Assembly: GCF_037031225.1 (NCBI RefSeq)
Contig: NZ_JAYEZN010000001.1
Location: 2,294,001 to 2,358,000 of the forward strand
DNA from: Halorientalis sp. LT38
Lineage (GTDB): Archaea > Halobacteriota > Halobacteria > Halobacteriales > Haloarculaceae
Reading direction: 5' to 3'
Length of the DNA stretch: 64,000 nucleotides
In this document: positions 17,597-27,136 of the stretch, piece by piece
How the letters are laid out: each line of letters begins with the position of its first letter
Position numbering within the stretch: the stretch's first letter is position 1
Translations under genes and position numbers: made by a program
The notes under the pieces: generated by a model
Databases searched by the model: none
Told to the model about the DNA's origin: nothing
Seen by the model: the letters and a program-made list of their open reading frames with translations, nothing else

Positions 17597-18589
17597 ATGG
17601 AGACGCTCCTTCTGGATCCCGATGCCGTCGCGGAGTGTGCGCGGAGTGGGGCGGTCGTCGAGGCCGTCGAGGCCGCCTTCGCCGCCTACGCCCGCGGCGA
17701 CGCCCAGATGCCCGCCAAGTCCTACATCGACCTCCCCCAGTACGACGGCGACTTCCGATCGATGCCCGCCTACATGGAGACCGGCGAGTGGGACGGCGCC
17801 GGCGTCAAGTGGGTCAACTCCCACCCGAACAACCCCGACGCGCACGACCTGCCGACCGTGATGGGGACGATGATCTACTCCGACCCCGAGACGGCCCTCC
17901 CGCTGGCGATCATGGACGGGACGACGCTCACCCGCGAGCGGACCGGCGCGGCCGCCGCCGTCGCCACCGATCACCTCGCGGTCCAGGACGCCGATTCGCT
18001 GGGGCTCATCGGTGTCGGCGCCCAGGCCCACGCCCAGCTCGAGGCCATCGCCACCGTCCGCGACATCGAGACCGTCGTCGTCGCCGACCGCGACCCCGAC
18101 GCCATCGCCGCCTTCTGCGAGGCCTTCGGGGATGCGTACGAGGTTCGGGAGGGGACGATCGCCGAGGCCGCCGGCTGTGACGTGGTCTCGACGACGACAC
18201 CGGTCCGGGAGCCGATCGTTCCCCGCGAGGCCGTCGGCGAGCACACGCACGTCAACGCCATGGGGGCCGACGCCGAGGGCAAACACGAACTCGAAGACGA
18301 GATCTTGCTGGACGCGAAACTCGTCATCGACGACCACGCCCAGTGCACCCACTCGGGCGAGATCAACGTCCCCTACGCCGCCGGGACGCTGACCGACGCG
18401 GACATCCACGCGGAACTGGGCGACGTCGTGATCGGCGAGGAGACGGGCCGGACCGACGCCGACGGGATCACCGTCTTCGACTCGACGGGACTGGCCATCC
18501 AGGACGTCGCCAGCGCGCACGTCGTCTACGAGTACGCAAGCAAGCACGACGTGGGCACGGCGATGGAACTGGTCGGGACCGGGCGCTAG
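17597..18589 (+). CDS. Ornithine cyclodeaminase / archaeal alanine dehydrogenase family enzyme
   Basis: 330 residues. This NAD-dependent mu-crystallin-type family includes ornithine cyclodeaminase and the archaeal alanine dehydrogenase, which reversibly aminates pyruvate. Visible are VKWVNSHPNNP near the substrate site, AIMDGTTLTRERTGAAAAVATDHLA, and the Rossmann motif LGLIGVGAQAHAQLEAI. The C-terminal region includes VFDSTGLAIQDVASAHVVYEYA. The substrate cannot be settled without comparison. A CTTAAG box lies about 24 bases upstream of the ATG. Its stop overlaps the convergent small gene 18586-18810 by four bases. Confidence 0.85.
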   Translation: METLLLDPDAVAECARSGAVVEAVEAAFAAYARGDAQMPAKSYIDLPQYDGDFRSMPAYMETGEWDGAGVKWVNSHPNNPDAHDLPTVMGTMIYSDPETALPLAIMDGTTLTRERTGAAAAVATDHLAVQDADSLGLIGVGAQAHAQLEAIATVRDIETVVVADRDPDAIAAFCEAFGDAYEVREGTIAEAAGCDVVSTTTPVREPIVPREAVGEHTHVNAMGADAEGKHELEDEILLDAKLVIDDHAQCTHSGEINVPYAAGTLTDADIHAELGDVVIGEETGRTDADGITVFDSTGLAIQDVASAHVVYEYASKHDVGTAMELVGTGR

Positions 18590-18810
18590 GGTGACTCCGG
18601 ACCGGTCTGTTCGGTGACGAAGTCGACCGCACGCGTGACGAGCCAGTACAGGAGGACGAGCGGCAGGAGCGGCACGACGACGACGAGCATGCCCAGCATG
18701 ATCATCCAGCCGATGACGTCCATCTCGGCGTTCGGGCCGCTCCCGTAGGGCGCCGTCACCGTGCGGCCCTGGGTCGGCACTGTCGCCTCCTCGGTCTCGG
18801 ACTCGCTCAT
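18586..18810 (-). CDS. Small single-helix membrane protein, uncharacterised
   Basis: 74 residues from the ATG at 18808-18810 (MSESETEEATVP). A polar N-terminus carries RTVTAPYGSGPNAEMDVIGW, followed by one long hydrophobic segment (MIMLGMLVVVVPLLPLVLLYWLV) and a short acidic tail. The pattern matches a family of short haloarchaeal membrane proteins without known role. Its 3' end overlaps the preceding convergent gene by four bases. Confidence 0.65.
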   Translation of the reverse strand: MSESETEEATVPTQGRTVTAPYGSGPNAEMDVIGWMIMLGMLVVVVPLLPLVLLYWLVTRAVDFVTEQTGPESP

Positions 18811-18985
18811 ACCGACCGCTCCACGAACCGACCGATAAAACGGCGTGACCGTTCGCACGCCCCGAGTCCCCGCCAGCGAAGTAAGGCCACCCTACGCCGT
18901 CGGCGACCGCGACCGTCGCCCCTGCCGGTTCATTTCACCGAACCCGGCGATACCGTTTTCACGCAGGAATGCGGTAGAAACGCCC

Positions 18986-19147
18986 ATGCCCTACATGTCG
19001 GGCGAGGACTTCACCGTCCACGCCGACGACTGTCCGGACCGGAGCGACGGGTGGATGCCGCTGTCCGACCTGCCCGACGAGGTGACGTCGCTCGAGGATC
19101 TGGACTGTGACTGCTGGGCGGCCTACGACTCGATCACAGAGGTTTGA
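18986..19147 (+). CDS. Small cysteine-containing protein, uncharacterised
   Basis: 53 residues, MPYMSGEDFTVHADDCPDRS onward. Three cysteines (DDC near the middle and a DCDC pair before the end) and strong acidity suggest a small metal-binding or redox-sensitive protein, but no family is recognised. The ATG at 18986 follows an AT-rich GATACCGTTTTCACGC patch about 30 bases upstream, which supports a real leaderless gene. The longer frame from 18845 includes non-coding sequence. Confidence 0.5.
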   Translation: MPYMSGEDFTVHADDCPDRSDGWMPLSDLPDEVTSLEDLDCDCWAAYDSITEV

Positions 19148-19199
19148 GGTCGCGGGCGGAGGGGATCGGCCGCCGGCACGGGCGCCCGTCGCCCGCGTC

Positions 19200-22160
19200 T
19201 CACTCGATGTGGACGGCCGGGCGGAAGGGGACGGCCCTGTCCGCTTTCCCGTCGGGGTCGACGACGTCGTCCTCGTCCTCGCCGTACACCGCGACGTCGG
19301 CGTCGAACTCCCGCTCCAGGAAGGCCGCGGCCGACTCGTACACCGCCCGCTCGTCGACGTCGGCCATCGCCGCCAGTTCCTCGTCGTCCCGCTCGCGGAC
19401 GACCTCGACCAGGTCCTGCACCAGATCGTTGACCGCGTCGCCTTTCTCCCGGAGGTCGGGGTCCTCCATGACCTGTCCCATCACCGCGCCGACGTCGAGT
19501 CCCTGCTCGCGGCTGTCGCCGCTCGCTCCGTCCGCGGAACTCCGTTCCGCGCGCTCCCGGACCGTCTCGAACACGGAGCGCTTCCAGTCCGCGGCGGCGT
19601 ACACCCGAATCGTCTCCGGATCCGTGCCGGTCACGTCGACGATGTCGTGGACGTCGTCGGTCAGGCCCTCGACCAGCCGCTCGCGGAGTTCGACCGCGTC
19701 GTCCTCGAGTCCTGGATCGGGTTCGGGCCACTCGGCGTCCTCGGCGGGTTCGCCGGTCAACTGCTCGTGCAGTTCGTTCGCCATGAAGGGGACGAAGGGG
19801 GCGAGCAGGCGCAGCCGGGTCCGCAGCACCTCGCGCAGCGTCCACTTCGCGCCCTCGCGGTCGAGGTCGGCCCGCCGGCGGTACCACTTCAGGTCCTCCT
19901 CGAAACTGTAGAAGACCGCCTGGCTCGCCGTCCGCGTCTCGAAGCCGTCCATGGCCGCCGTCGCCTCGCGGATCGTCCCCTGGAGCTTCGAGAGCAGCCA
20001 GCGGTCGACGGGTTCCAGATCCGGGGGGGCGCCCTCGTCGACCGCGACGTCGGTGGTCTCCTCGCCCTCGACTTCGAGGGTGATCTCGACCATCTCCTCG
20101 ACGTCGTAGTCGATGACCTCCTGGGCGCGAGCCCAGAACCGCTCGAGCTGGTCGCGCGTGCTCCCGACGAGGTCGTCGCGCCAGTCGTAGTCCTGCCACG
20201 GCTCCGCGGAGTTCAGCAGGAAAAAGCGCACGGTGTCGGCGCCGTACTCGTCGATGGCCTTCGACGGCAAGACGACGTGGCCCTTCGATGAGGACATCGC
20301 CTCGCCCTCCAGCAGGCCCATGCCCATGATCGTGATCCCCTGGGGCCACTCGTCCTCGGCGAATAGCTCGCCGTGGTGGAACTGGAAGAAGGTGAGGTGG
20401 TTGTTGATCAGGTCGTTGCCCGAACAGCGCCAGTCGACGGGGTACCAGTGCTGCCACTCCTCGCGCAGTTCGAGCGCGCGCTCGTCGGGGTCGTCGACGG
20501 CCGCCTCGCCGTAGAACAGCGCGTCGAAGAAGTCGGGGTCGAGGTCTTCGGCCGGGACGTCGTCCAGCCGGTGGGCGATCGTGTAGTAGGCCATGTAGAT
20601 CGTCGAGTCCGACAGGGGCTCGATGACGAAGTCCTCGTCCCACGGGAGGCGGGTGCCCAGCCCGTAGTTGCGGATGCAGGGCCACTCGTTGAGCCAGCCG
20701 ATAGTGTGGTCGTACTGGTCACGGGTGTTCTCGGGGATCGTCTCGAGCCCGTCGAGGACCTGGCGGGCCTTCTGCTTCCACTCGGCGTCGTTGTAGCGCA
20801 GGAACCAGGTGTCCTGTTTGGCGACCTCCACGTCGCCGCCACAGCGACAGACGACCTCCTCGGTGAACTCGTACATCTCGTCGAACGCCCCCGTCTCCTG
20901 GTAGTGGGCGCGGAACTCCTCGCGGACGTTCTCGACGGTCATGCCGGCGAACTCGCCGTAGTCGTCGTGCATGATCCCCTGGTGGAACTCGGCCTGGTAG
21001 AGGTCGGCCGTCGCGTCCTCCAGGGCGGGGTCCTCGGACGACTCGATGCCGGCCGCCTCGACGGCCGTCTTCGCCGGGATCTCGCCGTACTCCTCGATGT
21101 CCAGGATCGGGATCGGCTCGATGTCGGCCACCTCGGCGGGATCGATCCCGTACTCGCGCATGCGTTCGTCGTCTTCCTTGGCCTCTAGGAGGGCCACGTA
21201 GTCGTCCGGCGAGTGGGCCGGCACGGACATGACGACGCCGGTGGCGTTGTCGGTGTCGACGAAGGTCGCGGGCAGGATCAGGACCTCGTCGCCGGTGATC
21301 GGATTCGTCACCGACTGGCCGATCAGATCCGCGCCCGACAGTTCCTCGTGGATCTCGATGTCGCGTTCCTGCAGTCGCAGTTTCTCGACGGCCTCGCTGG
21401 AGACGATCCACTCCTCACTATCGACCGTGGCTCGCACGTACTCCCCGTCGGGGTGGGCGTAGGCGTTCGTGACGCCCCGGACGGTCTCGGGTCGGAGGGT
21501 GGCCATCGGAAAGACCGTGTCCTCGCGCTCGAACTTCACGAGGGTGTACTCCTGGAACTCGGCGTTCTCGCCCTCCAGGAGGTCGTGGGTGGTGACGGGG
21601 TTCTCCTCGTCGGTGCAGTACTTCACGGGGTGGAGCCCCTTCTCCAGCAGCCCCCGCTCCTTGAGGCGTTCGTACTGCCAGGTGATGAACTTCGAGTAGC
21701 GCTCGTCGTTGGTGGTGAACTCCCGGCGCCAGTCGATCGAGAGCCCGAGTTGCTTCATCCCCGACTTGTAGTGGTTCTCGATGAAGTAGCGGGCGAAGCC
21801 CATCGGCGTCTCTAGGTCCTCGAGCGTGTCCTCGGGGACGTTGTAGGTGTCCCGAAGTACCGAAAGCTGGTCTTCCTCGCCTTTCTTCAGGCGCTCGACG
21901 GCGCCGATGATGGGCGTGCCGGTGACGTGCCAGGCGATGGGAAAGAGGACGTCGTCGCCCTGGAGCCGGCGGTAGCGGGCGTACACGTCGGGGACGGTGT
22001 AGGTGCGGCAGTGCCCGATGTGCATCCCGCCGCTCGGGTACGGGTAGGGGACGGTGATGAAGGTCGGCTCGGCCTCGCCCTCGGGGTCGGCCTCGTACCG
22101 CCCCGCGTCGGCCCAGCGGTCGCGCCACTCCGCCTCCAGTCGTTGTGGCTCGTAATCCAT
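19200..22160 (-). CDS. leuS: Leucyl-tRNA synthetase
   Basis: 986 residues, normal for an archaeal class Ia LeuRS. It charges tRNA-Leu. The HIGH-type motif is PYPSGGMHIGH at about residues 38-48, and the KMSKS-type motif is AMSSSKGH at about 620. The editing domain lies between them. A CCTTTTAGG box 28-33 bases before the ATG on the minus strand implies a leaderless mRNA. Unlike trpS and pheS in this window, there is no room for an upstream peptide ORF: the preceding gene ends about 60 bases away. Confidence 0.96.
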   Translation of the reverse strand: MDYEPQRLEAEWRDRWADAGRYEADPEGEAEPTFITVPYPYPSGGMHIGHCRTYTVPDVYARYRRLQGDDVLFPIAWHVTGTPIIGAVERLKKGEEDQLSVLRDTYNVPEDTLEDLETPMGFARYFIENHYKSGMKQLGLSIDWRREFTTNDERYSKFITWQYERLKERGLLEKGLHPVKYCTDEENPVTTHDLLEGENAEFQEYTLVKFEREDTVFPMATLRPETVRGVTNAYAHPDGEYVRATVDSEEWIVSSEAVEKLRLQERDIEIHEELSGADLIGQSVTNPITGDEVLILPATFVDTDNATGVVMSVPAHSPDDYVALLEAKEDDERMREYGIDPAEVADIEPIPILDIEEYGEIPAKTAVEAAGIESSEDPALEDATADLYQAEFHQGIMHDDYGEFAGMTVENVREEFRAHYQETGAFDEMYEFTEEVVCRCGGDVEVAKQDTWFLRYNDAEWKQKARQVLDGLETIPENTRDQYDHTIGWLNEWPCIRNYGLGTRLPWDEDFVIEPLSDSTIYMAYYTIAHRLDDVPAEDLDPDFFDALFYGEAAVDDPDERALELREEWQHWYPVDWRCSGNDLINNHLTFFQFHHGELFAEDEWPQGITIMGMGLLEGEAMSSSKGHVVLPSKAIDEYGADTVRFFLLNSAEPWQDYDWRDDLVGSTRDQLERFWARAQEVIDYDVEEMVEITLEVEGEETTDVAVDEGAPPDLEPVDRWLLSKLQGTIREATAAMDGFETRTASQAVFYSFEEDLKWYRRRADLDREGAKWTLREVLRTRLRLLAPFVPFMANELHEQLTGEPAEDAEWPEPDPGLEDDAVELRERLVEGLTDDVHDIVDVTGTDPETIRVYAAADWKRSVFETVRERAERSSADGASGDSREQGLDVGAVMGQVMEDPDLREKGDAVNDLVQDLVEVVRERDDEELAAMADVDERAVYESAAAFLEREFDADVAVYGEDEDDVVDPDGKADRAVPFRPAVHIE

Positions 22161-22219
22161 GTGTGACGGTTCAGCCGGGCAGCCTAAAAGGACTCCCTAT
22201 CCGACCGCTCGGCGCCGTC

Positions 22220-22636
22220 TCACTCCCCGGTGTCGGAGCGGTCGCCGGGGTACCACGGGAGCGCCGTGGGCAGGTCCCGGCCCCGGGGCGTCAGGTGGAC
22301 GGCGGCGCGCCGGTCGGGGTCGATCCACTCGAGGAGTCCCGCCTCGATCAGTTTCGGCAGGTGGACGTGATACAGCGCGGCCTCGACGTCCGGCCCCGAG
22401 ACGATCCGTTCCGGGGGCGCCTCGTCCGTCGCGATGCCGTCGGCGATCTGTTCGACCGGGACCGCGCGCCCCTCCTCACGGAGGAAGGCGAGGATCCGAC
22501 GCCGGCGAGGGTGTGCGAGGGCTCTGAACAGGTCGTTCCGGGCGTCCGCGTGCATCGACCGCGAGGCGTGCGACTCTTCGTCTCTCTCTCCCGAGGACCC
22601 GTGGTCGCGCATCGTGTGTATAATTCCGTCCGTCAC
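22220..22636 (-). CDS. Winged-helix transcription regulator (ArsR-like)
   Basis: 138 residues if it starts at 22636; ATGs at 22612 and 22555 are alternatives. The winged helix is NDLFRALAHPRRRRILAFLREEGRAVPVEQIAD, followed by VEAALYHVHLPKLIEAGLLEWIDPDRRAAVHLTPRG, the layout of haloarchaeal ArsR/DUF7344-type regulators. It starts only 23 bases after the stop of the Bat-like gene on the same strand, so the two are probably cotranscribed. Target unknown. Confidence 0.75.
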   Translation of the reverse strand: MTDGIIHTMRDHGSSGERDEESHASRSMHADARNDLFRALAHPRRRRILAFLREEGRAVPVEQIADGIATDEAPPERIVSGPDVEAALYHVHLPKLIEAGLLEWIDPDRRAAVHLTPRGRDLPTALPWYPGDRSDTGE

Positions 22637-22659
22637 CCATCAGTGCGGTGGCTAAAGAA

Positions 22660-24279
22660 TTAGCACCCCTCCTCGGTCGCGAGGACCGCGTCCGCGAGTT
22701 TCCGCTGGGCGTGGCGCAGGTGTTTGTGGAAGGTCGGCGCGGAGACGTCCATCGACGCCGCGATGTCCTCGCCCGTGCGCTCCCGCGGCCACTCGAAGTA
22801 CCCGGCGTGGTGCGCGAGTTCGAGCGCCGTCCGCTGGCGGTCCGACAGCCGGTCCAGAAGCGCCGCACGGAACTGCCGTCTGGTCTCGATCGATCGGGGG
22901 CGATCCCGCTGGGCGGCGAGGGTCACGTACCCGAACTGCGACCGGAGCGCCCACAGCAGCGCTCGCGTGTCGCCGGCGTCGGGCAGTTCCACCGTCACGG
23001 TCGCGTCCCCCGACTCGAACACGAGGTCGCGGACGACAGCGCCGTGCGCCGCGGCCGTCCGGTGGAGCGTCGGCGACGTGGGCGCCACCGCGATCACGCA
23101 GGCGTCGTCGTGCTCGCTGACGACCTCGAACCGCCGGAGGTCAGCCCGCTCGGCCGCGAAGGCCCGGAGCCGATCCGGCGCGCCGCAGTGGACGGTCACG
23201 TAGTGCAGCGGCGCGTCGTCGGTCGCGAACGTGAGTCCCTCGACGGTGACCCGGCAGTCCAGCCGCTCGGACAGCGCCGCCAGGAACAGTCCTTCCTCGC
23301 GGACCAGCAGCGTCACCTCCGTCACCTGACCGGCCATCAGCGCCCGCCGCGCCCGAAGACAGCAGGTCGCGTGCCCCAGGATGGCGCCGAGGTCGGCGAG
23401 TGCGTCCCGCTCGACCGGGCCGAACCCCTCAGGGTCCTGGGCCGTCATCACGAGCAGGCCGTACGTCGTCTCCCGGTGGACGAGCGGCACCGCCGCGACG
23501 GCCGCCGCCGCCGGGAACGCCCCGTCTCCGACCGGGTTTCCGGGACCGGACACCTGGATCTCCCCGGTGTCGACGGCGCGCCCGACGATGCCGTCCCCGT
23601 CGGTCCGCAGCGAGCGGGACCCCTCCTCGACCGGGTCCAGCCCCGCGGACCCCTCGGGTTCGAGCACCGCGTCGCACTCGCGCGGCCGCCCGTACCACAC
23701 GGCGCCGTACCGCGGCAGCGTGGCCAGCCTGTCACAGACCGTAGCCGCGAAGCGTTCGCGTCCCGTGAGGGTCCCGAGTTCGCGACTGAGGCGTCGGATG
23801 GTGGCGTCCAGCGACGCGGGACCGGCCGCCGGGGGCGCGGTCTCGGGCTCGACGGTCGGCGACTCGTCTCCGCCCCCCTCGTCCGGACGGCGGTAGAGTT
23901 CGCCCAGACTCGCCCACGTCCCTTGCTCGCCCCGGAGCGCGGAGACCCTGACCCGACAGGGCAGCGCGGTTCCGTCGGCGGTGTCGACCGTCACGTCGAG
24001 CGTCCCTTCACCGAGGTCGCCCCGCTGTCTGACTCGCTCCAGCGCGCGCAGGTACCCGTCCTCGCCCCCGACGTGCAGCAACGCCTCCACGTGCTCGCCG
24101 ACGACCGCCGACCGGTCGGCCCCGGTGAGCGCTACCAGCCCGTCGTCGGCCGCCACGACCGTCCCGTCGTCGGCCAGTTGGTACCGCCCGATCCGACGCC
24201 TCGTCTTTGCCCTCCGTCCCCTCTCTCGGCCGCCGACGCCGTGCCTGAAAACGTCGACGGACGAACACTCGTCACCCAT
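22660..24279 (-). CDS. Bat-like transcription regulator (PAS-GAF-BAT-HTH)
   Basis: 539 residues. Order of parts: PAS (about 30-135), an Ala/Pro linker, GAF (about 165-315: AVWYGRPRE, AVPLVHRETTYGLLVMTA), a BAT-type domain (about 335-465: VTLLVREEGLFLAALSERLDCRVTVEGLTF) and a C-terminal HTH_10 domain (about 485-535: LSDRQRTALELAHHAGYFEWPRERTGEDIAASMDVSAPTFHKHLRHAQRKL). Bat of Halobacterium activates bacterioopsin genes in response to oxygen and light; this homologue probably responds to a different or unknown signal. No opsin gene is in the window. Confidence 0.85.
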   Translation of the reverse strand: MGDECSSVDVFRHGVGGRERGRRAKTRRRIGRYQLADDGTVVAADDGLVALTGADRSAVVGEHVEALLHVGGEDGYLRALERVRQRGDLGEGTLDVTVDTADGTALPCRVRVSALRGEQGTWASLGELYRRPDEGGGDESPTVEPETAPPAAGPASLDATIRRLSRELGTLTGRERFAATVCDRLATLPRYGAVWYGRPRECDAVLEPEGSAGLDPVEEGSRSLRTDGDGIVGRAVDTGEIQVSGPGNPVGDGAFPAAAAVAAVPLVHRETTYGLLVMTAQDPEGFGPVERDALADLGAILGHATCCLRARRALMAGQVTEVTLLVREEGLFLAALSERLDCRVTVEGLTFATDDAPLHYVTVHCGAPDRLRAFAAERADLRRFEVVSEHDDACVIAVAPTSPTLHRTAAAHGAVVRDLVFESGDATVTVELPDAGDTRALLWALRSQFGYVTLAAQRDRPRSIETRRQFRAALLDRLSDRQRTALELAHHAGYFEWPRERTGEDIAASMDVSAPTFHKHLRHAQRKLADAVLATEEGC

Positions 24280-24367
24280 GAACTATTCGTTCGTTGTCCA
24301 GTGTTAAAAAAACTATCAGCGCAGAAGACGGCCGTCTGCCGCCCGCCCGCCGTACGGGGTCGCCCCC

Positions 24368-24823
24368 TCACTCCAGCGTGACCACGCCGTCGTCGAGCAG
24401 TTCCTGCAGCAGGTCCCGTGCGTGCCCGTCCGGCGCCACGCCCTCGTGGACGCGTTCGACGACGCCGTCGACCAGGACGAACGTCGTCCGGGGGGCCGGC
24501 TCGCCGGGCCCGTCGATTTCCAGGCCGAACGCCGCCGCGACCTCGCCGTCGGGGTCGGCCAGCAGGTCGAACTCGATGCCCGTCTCCGCGGCGAACTCCC
24601 GGTGGGAGTCGACGTCGTCGGTCGAGACGCCGTACACCGTCACGCCCGCCGCGTCGTAGCTCTCGCGCTCGCGCGCGAACTGCTCCGTCTCGGTCGTACA
24701 GCCCGGCGTCCCGTCGCGGGGGTAGAAGTAGACCACCGTCGGCTCGTCGAAGGCCGGCGAGACCGTCTCGCCGCGCTGGTTTGGGGCCCGTACGTCCGGT
24801 GCCGGATCGCCCGATTCGAGCAT
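24368..24823 (-). CDS. Peroxiredoxin, Bcp/PrxQ type, single cysteine
   Basis: 151 residues from MLESGDPAPDVRAPNQ (ATG 24821-24823). It reduces peroxides. The peroxidatic cysteine is in [18 protein letters not shown]. It is the only cysteine in the protein, so the usual resolving cysteine five residues on is missing (1-Cys mechanism). It resembles the peroxiredoxin at 26699 closely, including [14 protein letters not shown] and [17 protein letters not shown], so the two are paralogues flanking hsp20 and a transducer gene. Confidence 0.88.
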   Translation of the reverse strand: MLESGDPAPDVRAPNQRGETVSPAFDEPTVVYFYPRDGTPGCTTETEQFARERESYDAAGVTVYGVSTDDVDSHREFAAETGIEFDLLADPDGEVAAAFGLEIDGPGEPAPRTTFVLVDGVVERVHEGVAPDGHARDLLQELLDDGVVTLE

Positions 24824-24860
24824 ACCCGGCGGTTCGACGGCCGGGCGCAAGTCCTTTGGG

Positions 24861-25283
24861 CTAGTTGACGGGGATGTCCGTTCCCTCCCCGCCCTCGCGC
24901 TTCGGGAGCGTGACCGTCAACACGCCGTTGTCGTAGCTGGCTTCGGCGGCGTCTGTCTCGACCCGGTCGGGCAGCGGGACCGTCCGGCTCGTCGACCGAC
25001 TGGTCCGCTCCTGGCGGACGTATCGCCGCTCCTCGTCGCCCGTCTCCCTCGTCGTCTCCTGGCTGGCGGCGATGCGAACCGTCCGCGGGTCCGGCAGCGT
25101 CACGTCGATGTCGTCGCTGGTGTAGCCCGGCACGTCCGCGGTCACCTCGAAGGCGTCCCCGGTGTCGGCCACGTCCACGGCGATCGTACCGCCCAGTCCC
25201 GTCGCCGGTTCGAACTCCGAGAACTCGCTGCTGATCCGGTCGAACAGGCTCTCGATCTCGTCGAATGGGTTCTGTCGATCCAT
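24861..25283 (-). CDS. Small heat-shock protein Hsp20
   Basis: 140 residues from the ATG at 25281-25283 (MDRQNPFDEI). It is an ATP-independent holdase chaperone. The alpha-crystallin domain (about 35-130) shows DVADTGDAFEVTADVPGYTSDDIDVTL and ASYDNGVLTVTLPKREG. The short tail ends TDIPVN, which contains the I-x-V type motif used for oligomer contacts. It lies 37 bases upstream of the first peroxiredoxin gene on the same strand, so both may be read from one mRNA. Confidence 0.9.
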   Translation of the reverse strand: MDRQNPFDEIESLFDRISSEFSEFEPATGLGGTIAVDVADTGDAFEVTADVPGYTSDDIDVTLPDPRTVRIAASQETTRETGDEERRYVRQERTSRSTSRTVPLPDRVETDAAEASYDNGVLTVTLPKREGGEGTDIPVN

Positions 25284-25316
25284 CGGTGGCACCCCACCGG
25301 GAACTACGGCGTCCCC

Positions 25317-26633
25317 CTAAAACTGTCTGTCGCCGAGGTCCGCCGAGAGATCCTGGACCGCCTCGCGCACCTCTTCGACGATCTCGTCCTGGCGCTCGGT
25401 CAGCTCCGCTGTCTTCGAGACGCTCTCGTGCATCGCCGCGGCCGCCTGGGCGCTCTGCTCGACCGACGCGGTCACCTGCTCGACGTGTGCCGCCTGGTCG
25501 TCGTTGGCCGCCGCGATCTCGTTGGCCCCCTCCGCGGCGTCCGTGACGTGATCGGCGATCTCCTCCAGGGCGTCGAGCGTCTCGTCGACGCGATCGCTGG
25601 CCTCGACGGCGCGCTCGTGTGCCCGCTCGACCTCCGTGACGGTCCGGTCGGTCTCGCCGGTGATGGCGTCGATCTCCGCGCCGATCTCGTCGGTGTACTC
25701 CCGGGTCTGGTCGGCGAGTTCCTTCACCTCGTCGGCGACGACGGCGAAGCCCGCGCCGGACTCGCCGGCCCGCGCCGCCTCGATGTTCGCGTTCAGCGCC
25801 AAAATGTTCGTCTGCTCGGCGATGTCGGCGATGATCTCGGCGACCGCCTCGATGTCGTCCATCCGGTCGGCAAGCCGGTCGACGGTCTCCTCGAGCGCCT
25901 CACTGGTCGCGACGATCTCGTCGGCCGCCGCTGCGGCGTCCGCCCCGGCGTCCTGTCCCCGCTGGGCAGCTTCGCGGGCGCTCGCCGCCGTCTCGGCCAC
26001 CTCGTCCGTGGTCGCGGCGATCTCCTCCATGTTGGCGCTGAGCGACTCCATCTCCGCGCTGACCTCGTCGAGGCGCTCGTCCTGGGTGACCGCCCGCTCC
26101 TCGATGTCGCCCGCGTTGGTCGTCAACTCGTCGGCGACCGTCTCCAGGCGCTCGATCACGCCCGACAGCCGGTCGGCGATCTGCTCCTGGCTCTCCTGCA
26201 GGCGGCGCTCTTTCTCCCGTAACTCCGTGACGTCCTGCAGTCCCGTCACCGACCCGGCGAGGCTCCCGTCGGCGTCGTACATCGGCGTGCTCGTGATGAG
26301 GATCTGCCGGGTCTCGTCGTCGTGGTTCAGGAGTTCGGCCTCGACGCCCCTGATCTGGGTCTCCTCGGCCATCGTCCGCTCGGCCGTCGTCGTCTTCGTC
26401 CCGTGGGTCTCCTCGGTGCGGAACACCTCGTAGCCCTCCATCTCCGGGATCCGCTCGGGTGCGAGTGCGGTCAGCTCCTGCATCGCGGGGTTGAAAAGCA
26501 GAATCTCCCCGTCGGCGTCCGTGACGACGATCGGGATGGGCATGTCCAGAAGCGCCTTGATCCATCGCATCTCGGCGTCGTCGAACTCGGCGTAGATCCC
26601 GGCCGCCTCGCCGCGCCGCCGTTGCTCTGACAT
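25317..26633 (-). CDS. Soluble PAS-containing methyl-accepting taxis transducer
   Basis: 438 residues from the ATG at 26631-26633 ([12 protein letters not shown]); the frame continues upstream into non-coding sequence. No membrane helix is present, so it senses an intracellular signal. A PAS domain (about 18-135: [24 protein letters not shown]) is followed by a long methyl-accepting signalling coiled coil. Its hairpin tip is [40 protein letters not shown]. It would signal through CheA/CheW encoded elsewhere. It sits between hsp20 and a peroxiredoxin gene, which hints at redox or stress sensing; that is inference. Confidence 0.88.
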   Translation of the reverse strand: MSEQRRRGEAAGIYAEFDDAEMRWIKALLDMPIPIVVTDADGEILLFNPAMQELTALAPERIPEMEGYEVFRTEETHGTKTTTAERTMAEETQIRGVEAELLNHDDETRQILITSTPMYDADGSLAGSVTGLQDVTELREKERRLQESQEQIADRLSGVIERLETVADELTTNAGDIEERAVTQDERLDEVSAEMESLSANMEEIAATTDEVAETAASAREAAQRGQDAGADAAAAADEIVATSEALEETVDRLADRMDDIEAVAEIIADIAEQTNILALNANIEAARAGESGAGFAVVADEVKELADQTREYTDEIGAEIDAITGETDRTVTEVERAHERAVEASDRVDETLDALEEIADHVTDAAEGANEIAAANDDQAAHVEQVTASVEQSAQAAAAMHESVSKTAELTERQDEIVEEVREAVQDLSADLGDRQF

Positions 26634-26698
26634 CTCTCCGTAGGAGTTCCCCGACTCCCGACCTGAACGTTTCCCCTGGGTTTTCACGAGCGATAACG

Positions 26699-27136
26699 CT
26701 AGCTGTCCGCGACCCGCTCGCGAACCGCCGCGGCGTGCCCGTCCGGGTTCACGTCGTCCGCGTCCACGACCGCACGAACCTCGCCGTCGGCAAGTACGAA
26801 GGTAATCCGGTTCACGTACCCGCCCTCGGTGTCCAGTCCGAACGCCGCCGCGACCTCGCCGTCGGGGTCGGCCAGCAGGTCGAAGTCGAGCCCCTCCTCG
26901 TCGGCGAACTCGCGATGGGAGTCGACGTCGTCGGTCGAGACGCCATACACGGTTGCCCCGAGGTCGCGGAAGTCGGCCAGTTCCTCCTGGAACTGCCGCG
27001 CCTCCAGCTGACACCCCGGCGTCCCGTCACGGGGATAGAAGTAGACCACCGTCGGGTCCGAAAACGACGGCGCGACCGTCTCGCCGTCCTGGTTCTGCGC
27101 CTCGATCGCCGGTGCCGCGTCGCCTGCTTCGAGCAT
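26699..27136 (-). CDS. Peroxiredoxin, Bcp/PrxQ type, single cysteine (second copy)
   Basis: 145 residues, [20 protein letters not shown]. The peroxidatic cysteine is in [13 protein letters not shown]. As in the paralogue at 24368, no other cysteine is present, so regeneration needs an external thiol partner. It reads in the same direction as the transducer gene, 65 bases upstream of it. Its own 5' side is the hairpin-rich tract 27137-27398. Confidence 0.88.
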   Translation of the reverse strand: MLEAGDAAPAIEAQNQDGETVAPSFSDPTVVYFYPRDGTPGCQLEARQFQEELADFRDLGATVYGVSTDDVDSHREFADEEGLDFDLLADPDGEVAAAFGLDTEGGYVNRITFVLADGEVRAVVDADDVNPDGHAAAVRERVADS

